62,169 nucleotides of DNA from an uncultured Verrucomicrobiota bacterium (GTDB lineage: Bacteria > Verrucomicrobiota > Verrucomicrobiia > Methylacidiphilales > UBA1321), in contig CAIPBM010000191.1 of NCBI GenBank assembly GCA_903863295.1, forward strand, positions 1 through 62,169, written 5' to 3'. The translations under genes and the position numbers were made by a program. Positions 52,157 to 61,358 of this stretch are shown one piece after another (the first letter of the stretch is position 1; every line of letters begins with the position of its first letter). Below the pieces are notes generated by a model. It saw only the letters and a list, made by a program, of their open reading frames with translations. It was not told the DNA's origin and searched no databases.

Positions 52157-53740
52157 ATGACGCCACAAGGTTACCTCGCCCTCGTTCTTCACGCGCATCT
52201 CCCCTTCGTCCGTCACCCCGAATACGAGGAATTCCTCGAGGAGGATTGGTTCTACGAGGCGATCACCGAGACCTACATTCCGCTCGTCGACATGATGGAC
52301 GGGCTGCTCAACGACGGCTGTGATTTCCGCTTAACCATGTCGATCACGCCGCCGCTCGCCGCCATGCTCGGTGATCAACTCCTGCAGGATCGCTACGTCA
52401 AGAACGTCGATAAGGCCCTTGAGCTGGCCTACAAGGAAATCAACCGCACCAAGGGCGATCACCAGTTTCACGAACTCGCCTGGTTCTATCTTCACCGGCT
52501 CGAAAATTGTCGCCGCGTCTTCGTCGATAAATATCACCGCAATCTGCTCACCGCGTTTCGCAAGTTCCAGGACGCGGGCAAACTTGAGATCATCACCTGC
52601 GGGGCCACGCACGGCTATCTGCCCTTGATGACCGAATACCCGGAGGCGATCCGCGCCCAGATCATGGTCGCGCGCGATCACTACAACGAGTGCTTCGGAC
52701 GCAATCCACGCGGCATCTGGCTGCCCGAGTGCGCCTACACGCCGGGCATCGACAAGTTTTTGCAGGAGGCCGACATCCGCTGGTTCGTCGTCGATTCCCA
52801 CGCCATCATGCACGCCGATCCGCGGCCCCGCTACGGCGTCTTTGCTCCTCTCTTTACCCGTTCCGGCCCCGCCGCCTTTGGCCGCGATATCGAATCGAGT
52901 GTGCAAGTCTGGTCTTCCATCGACGGTTACCCCGGCGACCCCAATTACCGGGATTTCTACCGCGACATCGGCTACGACCTCGATCTCGAGTACATCAAGC
53001 CTTACATCCAGTCGAACGGTTTGCGTAAATTCACCGGCCTCAAGTATCACCGCATCACCGGCCCCTCCGGTTACAAGGAAGCCTATCGCCCCAACGTCGC
53101 CCATGAGCGCGCAGCCGCGCATGCGGGTAATTTTGTCGATAATCGCCGCAAGCAGATCGAGCACCTGCACGGCGTCCTCAACATCGATCCCATTGTCCTC
53201 GCCCCTTATGACGCCGAACTCTACGGCCATTGGTGGTATGAAGGCCCTGAGTTTCTTAACTACGTTTTCCGCAAAGCCTTCTATGACCAGCAGAGCTTCC
53301 GGACGACCACCCCCGGGGAGTATCTCGAACGATATCCGACCCAGCAACTCGCGATGCCGAGTGCGTCGTCATGGGGCGCGGAGGGCTACTACAAGGTGTG
53401 GCTGGATGAGCCCAATGCCTGGATTTATCCCCACCTGCACACCGCCGCTGGCCGCATGATCGAACTCGCGCGGCAGTACCGCGATTGCTACGGCCTCTAT
53501 GATCGCGCGATGAAACAAGCCGCGCGGGAACTCCTTCTTGCCCAATCCAGTGACTGGGCCTTCATCATGAAGACCGGCACCATGGTTCCCTACGCCGTCA
53601 AACGCACGCAGGATCATATCCTCCGTTTCACCCGCCTCTACGAGCAACTGAAGAGCAATACCCTCGACGAAGCCTTCCTCGCCAACTGCGAGTGGCGGGA
53701 CAATATCTTCCCCAATATCAATTGGCGGTATTACATCTAG
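52157..53740 (+). CDS. GH57 glycogen branching enzyme (DUF1957)
   Basis: 527 residues. N-terminal ALVLHAHLPFVRHPE of GH57 (H12, H14). Catalytic nucleophile E191 lies in GIWLPECAYTPG, and acid/base D352 lies in APYDAELYGHWWYEGPEF; both are in family order. The C-terminal three-helix domain ends with WRDNIFPNINWRYYI, the usual GH57-branching end. It makes alpha-1,6 branches in glycogen. Isolated; no glycogen operon nearby. A strong hairpin follows at 53770. Confidence 0.93.
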   Translation: MTPQGYLALVLHAHLPFVRHPEYEEFLEEDWFYEAITETYIPLVDMMDGLLNDGCDFRLTMSITPPLAAMLGDQLLQDRYVKNVDKALELAYKEINRTKGDHQFHELAWFYLHRLENCRRVFVDKYHRNLLTAFRKFQDAGKLEIITCGATHGYLPLMTEYPEAIRAQIMVARDHYNECFGRNPRGIWLPECAYTPGIDKFLQEADIRWFVVDSHAIMHADPRPRYGVFAPLFTRSGPAAFGRDIESSVQVWSSIDGYPGDPNYRDFYRDIGYDLDLEYIKPYIQSNGLRKFTGLKYHRITGPSGYKEAYRPNVAHERAAAHAGNFVDNRRKQIEHLHGVLNIDPIVLAPYDAELYGHWWYEGPEFLNYVFRKAFYDQQSFRTTTPGEYLERYPTQQLAMPSASSWGAEGYYKVWLDEPNAWIYPHLHTAAGRMIELARQYRDCYGLYDRAMKQAARELLLAQSSDWAFIMKTGTMVPYAVKRTQDHILRFTRLYEQLKSNTLDEAFLANCEWRDNIFPNINWRYYI

Positions 53741-53769
53741 ATATTGTCGACGATTTTCCCAGGATGGCC

Positions 53770-53801
53770 CGGGTGCGCTCGAATCAATTCGAGCGCACCC
53801 G
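53770..53801. terminator. 14-bp perfect hairpin after GH57 gene
   Basis: CGGGTGCGCTCGAA and its exact complement flank a TCAA loop, 29 bases after the stop. No T-tract follows directly, so it may be a transcript stabiliser or a factor-assisted terminator. Confidence 0.6.
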
Positions 53802-53817
53802 AACTTTAGAAATTTTG

Positions 53818-53960
53818 TCATCCTGAGCTTGTCGCAGGATCAGCCTCCAGAAGATTACCGAGTTCAACATTAAATTCTTTTTCGCGAAAATCACTCTTCG
53901 CAAATCTTCCAGATACCTAACCGTCTCCGGGAGCTGATCCTTCGACAAGCTCAGGATGAC
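53818..53960. repeat. family D inverted pair
   Basis: TCATCCTGAGCTTGTCGCAG at the left and its inverse CTGATCCTTCGACAAGCTCA at the right (ending GGATGA near 53959) differ at one position. A half-copy lies at 13991. The sequence is a type of repeat widespread in bacterial genomes. Confidence 0.8.
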
Positions 53961-54020
53961 GGCATTTTTCAATCGTTCGACTTTCGCAAGGATCTCTAGC
54001 CTTCCAGGCCACCATCATGC

Positions 54021-55361
54021 TTAAGCGTTAGTCGGAGTCGGCGGCTCATTGCCGTCGCTGCTGGCCAGCTTGCGGGCCATAGCCAGAGCTTCGGCCTGGG
54101 TCTGGACGGTGCCTTCCAGTTGGGCCACACGGATAGCCTCAAGAATCCGGCCCACCTCTCGTCCCGGCAGGATGCCCATCGCGAGCAATTCTTTCCCGCT
54201 GATCAACGGCGGCGGATTGATTTCCTCCGCGCTCATGGTTTCCATCTGCCTTTTCATGAACTCATAGTGCCGTAGATCGCCGTGGGAACTGGCGCAATCG
54301 ATTCGGTGCAGTTCCAGTTCAAGTGGAAAATTGGCCCGCGCCATCATGCGCTTGCGAGTGCTGGGCCGCATGTGCGGGACATCCTTGAACTGCATGTGGT
54401 GCTGCACCAGTTCACGGACGGTCTGGATCGTTTTGTTATCGTAACGCAAGCCAGTCATGATCTGCTCCGTCATCTCCGCACCGACGCTCTCATGCTCGTT
54501 GAAACGGATGCGTCCATTCTCATCAACCTTCGCGGTTGGCTTTTTCCCCACGTCATGAAAAAGGATGCTGAGGGCCAGCTCCAAGTTCGGCTCTTCGATC
54601 TTGGAAAGCATGAGCCGGACGTGTTCGTAAACATCGCCCTCGGGATGAAACTGGGGCGGTTGCTCCACGCCATGCATGGCCGCGATGTCGGGTAGCACTT
54701 CCGCCAGCAATCCGCTGCGGTCGAGCAGGTCGAGACCCAGTTCCGGTTTCGCCGCCGTGAAAATCTTGTTCAGTTCATCGCGAATCCGTTCCGCGCTGAT
54801 GGTGCGAATCTTGGCCGCATCCGCACAAATCGCGTTCCAGGTTCCGGGCTCGATCTGAAAGAAAAGCCGGGCCGCAAAACGTATCGCCCGCAAGAGCCGC
54901 AAATGATCCTCCGCGAAGCGGTCCGCCGGATTTCCAATCGCGCGAATGATCTTAGAGCGGAGATCGGCCTCGCCACCGACGTAGTCGATTAGTTTGTCCG
55001 CAACCGGATCGAAGAAGAGACCGTTCACAGTGAAATCACGGCGTTGCGCGTCTTCCTCCGCCGTGGCGAACCGGACGGAATCGGGGCGCCGTCCGTCGGT
55101 GTAAGCGCCGTCCTGCCGGAAGGTCGCCACCTCATACGAGTTCTCGCCCACCAGCACCCGGACCACGCCAAAACATTTGCCGGTCAGGTCGGTAACGCGC
55201 GGAAAAAGTTGTTGCACCTGCTCAGGTCGCGCACTGGTGGCGATATCGTAATCCTTCGCCTCGATTCCCAGCAATTGATCGCGAACACAGCCTCCCGCGA
55301 AGTAAGCGGTATGACCGGCTTGCTGGAGTTGGGCGACGACATCACGGGCCTGCAAATTCAT
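54021..55361 (-). CDS. cca: CCA tRNA nucleotidyltransferase with HD domain
   Basis: 446 residues. Nucleotidyltransferase head GGCVRDQLLGIEAKDYDIAT (metal ligands D37, D39), RRDFTVNGLFFDP and the Arg-rich LRLLRAIRFAARL that recognises tRNA; HD phosphohydrolase pair H269/D270 in ILFHDVGKK. It adds CCA to tRNA 3' ends. The tRNA-Pro in this window has no encoded CCA, so the enzyme is required. Its start overlaps the flippase-like gene by 4 bases. Confidence 0.95.
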   Translation of the reverse strand: MNLQARDVVAQLQQAGHTAYFAGGCVRDQLLGIEAKDYDIATSARPEQVQQLFPRVTDLTGKCFGVVRVLVGENSYEVATFRQDGAYTDGRRPDSVRFATAEEDAQRRDFTVNGLFFDPVADKLIDYVGGEADLRSKIIRAIGNPADRFAEDHLRLLRAIRFAARLFFQIEPGTWNAICADAAKIRTISAERIRDELNKIFTAAKPELGLDLLDRSGLLAEVLPDIAAMHGVEQPPQFHPEGDVYEHVRLMLSKIEEPNLELALSILFHDVGKKPTAKVDENGRIRFNEHESVGAEMTEQIMTGLRYDNKTIQTVRELVQHHMQFKDVPHMRPSTRKRMMARANFPLELELHRIDCASSHGDLRHYEFMKRQMETMSAEEINPPPLISGKELLAMGILPGREVGRILEAIRVAQLEGTVQTQAEALAMARKLASSDGNEPPTPTNA

Positions 55362-56380
55362 CTCTCAGAAAAAATAGGGTTCACTTCGGCGAGATCGCTC
55401 GGAGGCGCCGGGGTGTGGGTTTCATGACGGTAAAGGAAGTAGAAAGGACCGCCGAACAGGCTCCAGAGAAGGTTGAGCGTAAAATAGGTCAGGGAAAAAG
55501 CCGTGGCGTGATCGATATCAATGTGGACCAGGCCAAAGAAAGTCACGAAAAGCAGCTCCCGCACCCCGAGCCCCGAGATGCTGATCGGCAAAGCAATCAG
55601 CATGTTCACGATGGCCAGGATGGCACAGAACGTGAGTAAAGGCGGCTGCAAGTGGAGCGCGCGCAAGATGCAGTACCCCATCAGCGTCGCACAGACGTGG
55701 GAAGGCAGCGATCCCACCAAGGCGAGAACGTTCGTCCCGAAAGCGCGAGCCGTCGTTTCATAAGCGGCAATCAGGGACGCCCCCTTATGCGCCATGGGCA
55801 AGCGGTTGACCAGCGATCTGATCATGGGGTTCTTGAGCAGGGTCGGCCCGAGACAGGCGACCAAGGAACCTACGACGCCACCCAAAGCCAGGAGATAGAA
55901 GATGGCGGTATAGACCTTGGTAAAGTGCTGAGAGAAAAAGAGCGGCAACTGGGTAACGCTCAAGGCCACGCCAAAAAGCAACAACGCCACCATGCCGATC
56001 ACGCGATCAACGATGACGGTGAAACCGACGGCCGTCCGGCGGCTCGGTACGGCGCGGGCGACATAGTAAATCTTGATGACATCGCCCCCTGTCGTCCCGA
56101 GAAGAAAGGCACTGAAAAACTGGCCGATCATCGTCAGCTCAAAAATGCGCCAGAACCGCAGATGCACCTCATGCACGCCGAGCAACATGCGCCAACGCCA
56201 CGAAACAATCAGGAGCGTGGGAATAAAGCAGAGGAAACCGAGAATCAGCCAGTCCATGTCCGCCGTGCGGACGATGGCCCAGAACTTGACCCAGTCGATC
56301 TTCCGGACCAGCCAGAGGATGAGCAGCAACGAAACCAGCGTGCGAAGAATCAGACCGAGGCGGCGACGTAGGAATTCCAT
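55358..56380 (-). CDS. lysylphosphatidylglycerol-synthase-like flippase family membrane protein (UPF0104)
   Basis: 340 residues with about eight membrane segments (ILRTLVSLLLILWLV, LILGFLCFIPTLLIV). The core TTGGDVIKIYYVARAVPSRRTA and ISGLGVRELLFVTFFG are characteristic of the LPG_synthase_TM superfamily. Members move or anchor lipids in diverse systems. It overlaps the isomerase gene by 31 bases and the cca gene by 4 bases; the three likely form one transcript. Confidence 0.88.
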   Translation of the reverse strand: MEFLRRRLGLILRTLVSLLLILWLVRKIDWVKFWAIVRTADMDWLILGFLCFIPTLLIVSWRWRMLLGVHEVHLRFWRIFELTMIGQFFSAFLLGTTGGDVIKIYYVARAVPSRRTAVGFTVIVDRVIGMVALLLFGVALSVTQLPLFFSQHFTKVYTAIFYLLALGGVVGSLVACLGPTLLKNPMIRSLVNRLPMAHKGASLIAAYETTARAFGTNVLALVGSLPSHVCATLMGYCILRALHLQPPLLTFCAILAIVNMLIALPISISGLGVRELLFVTFFGLVHIDIDHATAFSLTYFTLNLLWSLFGGPFYFLYRHETHTPAPPSDLAEVNPIFSER

Positions 56381-57273
56381 AAATGACGACTGGCTATGAC
56401 CTGTTCTTCCGGTATCCCGGGCGAAAGTTCCAGAACAGGGATAGCGGTTTCGGGCAAAAGCGGCAAGAGCGAGGAGAAATCGATTTCACCGTGCCCCAGG
56501 GCGAGATGATCCTCCTGCGGGCGGCGGCAGTCATGGATATGGCAACCCAGGAGGCGCGGGGCACGAAGTTTCAGAGTCTCCTCATGCGAATGCCAGCCCA
56601 GAAATGCCTTCCGCGCGGAGTGACCAAAATCGTGCCAATACCCGACGACTTCGGCAGGAAACGCATCCAGTACTTGCGGCATCTCTTCCTCGTGCGGAAA
56701 TTCCTCAAAGACCTCCCGGATTTCGAACCCCAGCTTGATTTTGTTTTCTCCGGCCATCGCCACGAGCGGTTCGAGCTCTTCCTTGATCTTGGGCCAGAGT
56801 TTCTCGAAAATCTTTTTGCGCTCTTTCACCGCTTCGACTTTGACCTCCGCGTACTGGCGATCAAGAAAACCGCCTTCGAGAAAAATCTTTTGGAGCTTGT
56901 CCGTCACGCCATACGGTCCGGCGCTTCCCAGATGAAAAACGACGGCACTCGCCCCCAGTTTGGCCGCCTGGCGTATCGTCTCCTCGCTCGCCTTGCGGGC
57001 GGCGTTGCGCATCGCCGGGCGCGAATCGGAAAACTCGTAGCAGTTGGGATTAGGCCGATAGACGCTGGTCGGTACGGGACAAAAATTATGGAGCGTCCGT
57101 ATTTTGATCACATCCTCTTCCCACGCTTTCAAAACCCCCGGCCAAAGAGAGAAACGGATCGCATGTCCCAGCTCCACGGCAGGAAATCCAAGTTGCCGGA
57201 TTTCCTTGAGCATCTCATATCCATCCTGATGCCGGTAAGAATTCCAGCAGGTGGAGAGAGCCAGGGGCAACAT
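56350..57273 (-). CDS. TIM-barrel sugar-phosphate isomerase/epimerase-like protein
   Basis: 307 residues with the AP_endonuc_2 fold: LALSTCWNSYRHQDGYEML, then FPAVELGH, ASAVVFHLGSAG, KLGFEIREVFEEFP, VGYWHDFGHSARK and GCHIHDCRRPQEDHLALGHG, with the late His/Asp/Glu cluster that binds metal. Xylose isomerase-like or inositol catabolism (IolE, IolI) members share this layout. The substrate is unknown. It is the first of three overlapping minus-strand genes. Confidence 0.85.
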   Translation of the reverse strand: MLPLALSTCWNSYRHQDGYEMLKEIRQLGFPAVELGHAIRFSLWPGVLKAWEEDVIKIRTLHNFCPVPTSVYRPNPNCYEFSDSRPAMRNAARKASEETIRQAAKLGASAVVFHLGSAGPYGVTDKLQKIFLEGGFLDRQYAEVKVEAVKERKKIFEKLWPKIKEELEPLVAMAGENKIKLGFEIREVFEEFPHEEEMPQVLDAFPAEVVGYWHDFGHSARKAFLGWHSHEETLKLRAPRLLGCHIHDCRRPQEDHLALGHGEIDFSSLLPLLPETAIPVLELSPGIPEEQVIASRHLWNSYVAASV

Positions 57274-57360
57274 GAGTGCTTTAATCTACCACGACTTGAG
57301 GCGAATCGTCATTCCGATCCTGCGGGAGCTCATCGGCGGCGAACAAGGCATCAGCGCAGG

Positions 57361-57987
57361 CTAAGCGGAACGGGACGCGAGCTTTGAACGAACCGAAGCC
57401 TGACCCAGCAACAGTCCGCGATCCAGGATGAGCAAAAGCACCAGGGCAAAGAATAGGTCTCCCGCCATGGCGTTACGCAGGAACATCCAGGTCGGTTCGT
57501 AACCGGGCAAGCCCACCGTGTTCGCCTGCAACCAACCGGCAAAGCTCGGCGCATAGCCACCGGTCATGCCAACGGCGATATCGTGCCACCAGGAAAAGGT
57601 ATTTGAGACGATGTAGAAAAACAGGGAGCAAAACAGGCTGCCCCCAATGATCTTGGTCAGCGACTGACGCTGGGCGATGAGGATACCCAGGCCCCCTGCC
57701 GCGGCATAGACGGCCATCGACAAGACGGTCCACCAGGAGAAAACCGAACCGGACCGATCCGTCAGGTAATTGACCTGCAGGAAGGCCAGATCCGTCACCA
57801 ACAAGGCCACCGGTCCGACGAGCCACCCCCATTGCCGTGGAAGATACATCGCACCCACAAAAGCAATGGCCATGAGCGGCGATACATTCGGGCTGATCGT
57901 CGGATAATAATTATTGAGCAGCCGGAGAAGGACGCAGCCAAGAATGAGAAAAAGGGCCAATTGGAGAGGGGATGATTCGCGCTTCAT
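57361..57987 (-). CDS. DUF6580-like membrane protein
   Basis: 208 residues with five or six hydrophobic segments. The N-terminal TISPNVSPLMAIAFVGAMYLP and the SNTFSWWHDIAVGM segment match DUF6580 (integral membrane, unknown function, related in topology to substrate-specific ECF transporter components). Start ATG at 57987. It is 87 bases upstream of the isomerase set on the same strand. Confidence 0.8.
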   Translation of the reverse strand: MKRESSPLQLALFLILGCVLLRLLNNYYPTISPNVSPLMAIAFVGAMYLPRQWGWLVGPVALLVTDLAFLQVNYLTDRSGSVFSWWTVLSMAVYAAAGGLGILIAQRQSLTKIIGGSLFCSLFFYIVSNTFSWWHDIAVGMTGGYAPSFAGWLQANTVGLPGYEPTWMFLRNAMAGDLFFALVLLLILDRGLLLGQASVRSKLASRSA

Positions 57988-58371
57988 ATGTGAGAAAGCT
58001 TACTAAAGCCACACCGCTCCAGAAAGGCAAGCAGCCAACTCATGTGTGTCCTCCCGGATGGCAACAGACTACCGCCAGTTCCTGGCGGCACTTGTGACCG
58101 CTTATAAGTGCATTCAGTCCCGGGCACACTTGCAAAAATTTCACTCTCCCAAGGATTTTTTTAGCGCCACAGAATCGGCGAATTATAGCTTGCGAGACCT
58201 TGCGCCAAGCCTCTAACCTGCCGGTCAAGTTGTAAAATAGGCGACTTAATCATTAACACGTTTCTGATCGCGCTCAGTCAAATAGGGCCAAGGAATAATA
58301 ATCTGCGGCATAGACTTAGCTAGCCTGACCCTCAGAATAGTTTTACCTCGTCGCGCAAATCATACGAAATC
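57988..58371. other. 384-bp divergent intergenic region
   Basis: No gene supported. One hairpin (CCGCCAG-TTC-CTGGCGG, 58072-58088) is visible. The region must hold promoters for the DUF6580 gene and for the phosphodiesterase-like gene, but no clear -35/-10 pair stands out. A 62-codon frame on the minus strand has no support. Confidence 0.5.
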
Positions 58372-60084
58372 ATGGCCCCAAAAAAACCGAAGCTTGTCAT
58401 CATCGGACTGGATGCAGCGGTCGAACGTCTCCTCTTGCCTTGGATCAAGGAAGGCAAGTTACCCAATCTTGCCTCGTTCATTAAACAGGGAATCCAAGGG
58501 CCGCTTGAGTCGGTGATTCAACCGCTAACGCCTCCCGCGTGGACCGCGTTCATGACGGGGAAAAATTCGGGCAAGCACGGCATCTATAATTTCATCCAGT
58601 ATGCACCGGATCGGTACAGCATGGTGCACACGAACGGAGGCAGCCGCAAAAGCGACAGCATCTGGAGGATTCTCAATCGCGCGGGACTCACCGTCGGGGT
58701 CATGAATACCCCCTATACCTACCCGCCCGAAAAAGTGGATGGATTCCAGGTTTCAGGTTTTGACACCCCTTCCGCCGACAGCGCCTTTATTCATCCGCCG
58801 GAGCTGAAGAAGGAACTGGAGGAAAAGATCGGCCGGTTACGTCTGGATGTCCGCTATCTCGGCGCGATGACGAACCTGAAAAAGCGGGGCGAGGCCCTGG
58901 AAGAATTGCAGAAAAGCGATGAACAGTGGAAGCGCATGGCGCTCTACCTCCTAGAGAACCATCCGCAGGATGTGATGATGTTCACCTTCATGTCTGTCGA
59001 TACCGTTCAGCACCATTTCTGGCACTACATGGATCCGAACCACCACGGTTACGACGCCGAGGGAGCCAAGCTCTTTAAGGACGCCATTCTTCAAGTCTAC
59101 CAGCGGCTGGATGGAGTCATCGGGGAGATTCTGGCCAAATTGGATCCATCCGAGACACGGGTGATCATTTGTTCCGACCATGGCCAGGAGGGCATCTCGG
59201 ACCGGACCATCTACGTCAACCGCATTCTCTCGCAAGCGGGGCTCTTGTTCTACAAACCCAAAAATCCATTCAAGCAAATCTTCAATGCCATCGCCCGGCC
59301 AGTCCTGGCTTTTTTGCGCGCGACCTTGTCGAGCAAGATCAAGCAGATCATCTCCGGCATGTTCCACCAGGTCCGGGCCAATGCGGACGATATCACCACC
59401 TCCTTCAACGAGATCGACTGGAGCCGCACCAAAGCCTACTGCAACGAATCCCTGGCCAGCCCGCCCTGTATCTCGATCAACGTCAAGGGACTCAAGCCCG
59501 AAGGCATCGTGGATCCGTCCGACTACGAGGCGGTCGTCAAACAGGTTTGTGAGGCCGTCCAATCGGTCAAGGATCCGCGCACCGGCAAAACGGTGGTCGC
59601 GCACTTGCATCGTCGCGACCAACTCTACACCGGACCCTATGCCTCGCATGCCCCGGACCTGACGCCGCAATGGTGGGGCGAGAGCCAGTTCAACGCGAAG
59701 CCGAGCGTGCGCTCAGAAGATCACCTGCCGCCGATCACGATCGAGCCTCGGGTACCTCTCACCAAGCCGGAGTGGGGCGGCCATCACACCATTGACGGCA
59801 TCCTGGCCGTGCGCGGCGCGGGCATCAAACAAGGCGCCTTCTGCAAGGGTGCCCGATTAATCGACATGGCTCCTACGATTCTTTACATGCTCGACCTGCC
59901 GGTGCCCGACGACATGGATGGAAAAGTGCTGACGGATCTCTTTGAGGATTCCTCCCGCAAGGATGTGCAAAGCGTCGGCACCAATGAAGCCGCCAAGTCT
60001 CCTGAGCCTGCCGATCAGCCCTATTCCGAGGAGGAGCAGGCGTTGGTGGAGGAACGGCTCAAAAATCTCGGTTATCTGGAATAG
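58372..60084 (+). CDS. alkaline-phosphatase-superfamily enzyme (type I phosphodiesterase/nucleotide pyrophosphatase-like)
   Basis: 570 residues with metal and nucleophile motifs of the PF01663-like group: VIIGLDAA (D13), candidate nucleophile T53 in LTPPAWTAFMTGKNS, FMSVDTVQHHFWHYMD, VIICSDHGQEGI and WGGHHTIDGILAVRG. No signal peptide or membrane anchor is seen, so it is cytoplasmic. Family members in glycan clusters hydrolyse or transfer phosphate esters; the substrate is unknown. The GT4 gene starts 8 bases after its stop. Confidence 0.88.
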   Translation: MAPKKPKLVIIGLDAAVERLLLPWIKEGKLPNLASFIKQGIQGPLESVIQPLTPPAWTAFMTGKNSGKHGIYNFIQYAPDRYSMVHTNGGSRKSDSIWRILNRAGLTVGVMNTPYTYPPEKVDGFQVSGFDTPSADSAFIHPPELKKELEEKIGRLRLDVRYLGAMTNLKKRGEALEELQKSDEQWKRMALYLLENHPQDVMMFTFMSVDTVQHHFWHYMDPNHHGYDAEGAKLFKDAILQVYQRLDGVIGEILAKLDPSETRVIICSDHGQEGISDRTIYVNRILSQAGLLFYKPKNPFKQIFNAIARPVLAFLRATLSSKIKQIISGMFHQVRANADDITTSFNEIDWSRTKAYCNESLASPPCISINVKGLKPEGIVDPSDYEAVVKQVCEAVQSVKDPRTGKTVVAHLHRRDQLYTGPYASHAPDLTPQWWGESQFNAKPSVRSEDHLPPITIEPRVPLTKPEWGGHHTIDGILAVRGAGIKQGAFCKGARLIDMAPTILYMLDLPVPDDMDGKVLTDLFEDSSRKDVQSVGTNEAAKSPEPADQPYSEEEQALVEERLKNLGYLE

Positions 60085-60092
60085 TTTGATCC

Positions 60093-61343
60093 ATGACCGA
60101 CTTGACTGAGCGCCGAAAATACCGCGTCCTGATGATCGCGGCGTGCCCGTTTCCGGCGAATTATGGCACCTCCGGTTGTATCAAGGAGATGTGTGAAGTG
60201 ATGGGCGACCGCGGCCATGAAATCCACGTCCTGACCTATCCTTATGGCGATGGCTCGCCCGTGCGTTCCGTCACGCTTCATCGCGTGCCTCATCTCGGTT
60301 GGTCCCGCGAAATCGCCGTCGGCCCCACGTTGCAGCGCCCCCTGTTCGACCTGCTGATGGTCTTCAAGGCCATCCACCTCGCCTGGAAATACAAATGCGA
60401 GATCATTCACACCCACAACTATGAAGGCCAGTTGATCGGGATCTGCGCGAAAGTGCTGACGTGGCGTCCTCTGCTTTATAACGCCATCAACACCATGGCG
60501 GACGAACTCCTCTCCTATAACGCCATTAAACCGGTTTTCATCGCCAAGGGCCTGGCCAGGTTTCTCGACTGGTTTGCACCGCGCATCTCGGATCACATCC
60601 TCACCTTGACCTCTGACCTCAAGGATATTCTCGTTAGTTGGGGCCTGCCCAAGGATCACATCACGGTTGTGCCTGCGGGCGTCCAACTCGAGATGTTCAG
60701 TAATGCCGATCCCCTCCGCTTCCGTAAAATCTGGAATCTGGGCAGCTCGCGCACGGTGCTTTACGCGGGGACCATCGACCAATTTCAGCGCGTTGACATC
60801 CTCATTGATGCTTTTAGCCGTCTCGGCCCGGAATGCGCGGACGTGCTCTTGCTCATCGTCTTCCCTTTCGCCCGGCGGGAGCGGAAGGAAGAATTGGCCG
60901 CACAGGCGCAAAAACTGGGCATTGCGGACCGCGTTCGCTTTGTCGATGAGCACCCGCTGGAGGATCTGCCCGATTGTCTGGCCCTGGCCGATGTCGCCGT
61001 CGTTCCCCGCCCACAGTGTCCCGGTCACCCCATCAAGCTGCTTAACTATATGGCGGCGGGACGCCCCATCGTCGTTTCCGCGGGCGGCGCGAAGGGAATC
61101 CGTCACCTCGAGAATGGCTTTATTTTCCCCGATCACGATGCAGCCGGTCTGGCTCAGGGAATAACGACTTTGCTACATGACCGCGAATTATCGGCGCGTC
61201 TCGGAACCGCAGCGCGGCAAACCATTCTTGAAGAATACGACTGGCGAATCCTGGCCCAGAAAATCGAGGGAATCTACGCCGGAATGCTTGCGAAAAAAAC
61301 TCCCTGGTATGCGAGGGGCTATAAACGCCAAACGGCCGTTTGA
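60093..61343 (+). CDS. GT4-family glycosyltransferase
   Basis: 416 residues of the GT-B fold. N-terminal ACPFPANYGTSGCIKEM; donor-site region VLYAGTIDQFQRVDILIDAF and the C-terminal EPLEDLPDCLALAD-like segment (HPLEDLPDCLALADVAVVPR) ending in the GRPIVVSAGG loop. Retaining GT4 enzymes act on polysaccharides or glycolipids. Operon with the phosphodiesterase-like gene; convergent with the Wzx-like flippase gene, 15 bases apart. Confidence 0.92.
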   Translation: MTDLTERRKYRVLMIAACPFPANYGTSGCIKEMCEVMGDRGHEIHVLTYPYGDGSPVRSVTLHRVPHLGWSREIAVGPTLQRPLFDLLMVFKAIHLAWKYKCEIIHTHNYEGQLIGICAKVLTWRPLLYNAINTMADELLSYNAIKPVFIAKGLARFLDWFAPRISDHILTLTSDLKDILVSWGLPKDHITVVPAGVQLEMFSNADPLRFRKIWNLGSSRTVLYAGTIDQFQRVDILIDAFSRLGPECADVLLLIVFPFARRERKEELAAQAQKLGIADRVRFVDEHPLEDLPDCLALADVAVVPRPQCPGHPIKLLNYMAAGRPIVVSAGGAKGIRHLENGFIFPDHDAAGLAQGITTLLHDRELSARLGTAARQTILEEYDWRILAQKIEGIYAGMLAKKTPWYARGYKRQTAV

Positions 61344-61358
61344 TTTACCTTGGCAGGA

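Noticed and set aside
52331..53347. A 338-codon minus-strand frame opposite the branching enzyme
   Set aside because: GH57 catalytic residues are on the plus strand; the antisense frame shows no family.
58040..58228. A 62-codon minus-strand frame in the divergent gap
   Set aside because: No family match, no start signal and it crosses a hairpin.
60072..61136. A 354-codon minus-strand frame opposite the GT4 gene
   Set aside because: GT4 motifs are clear on the plus strand.
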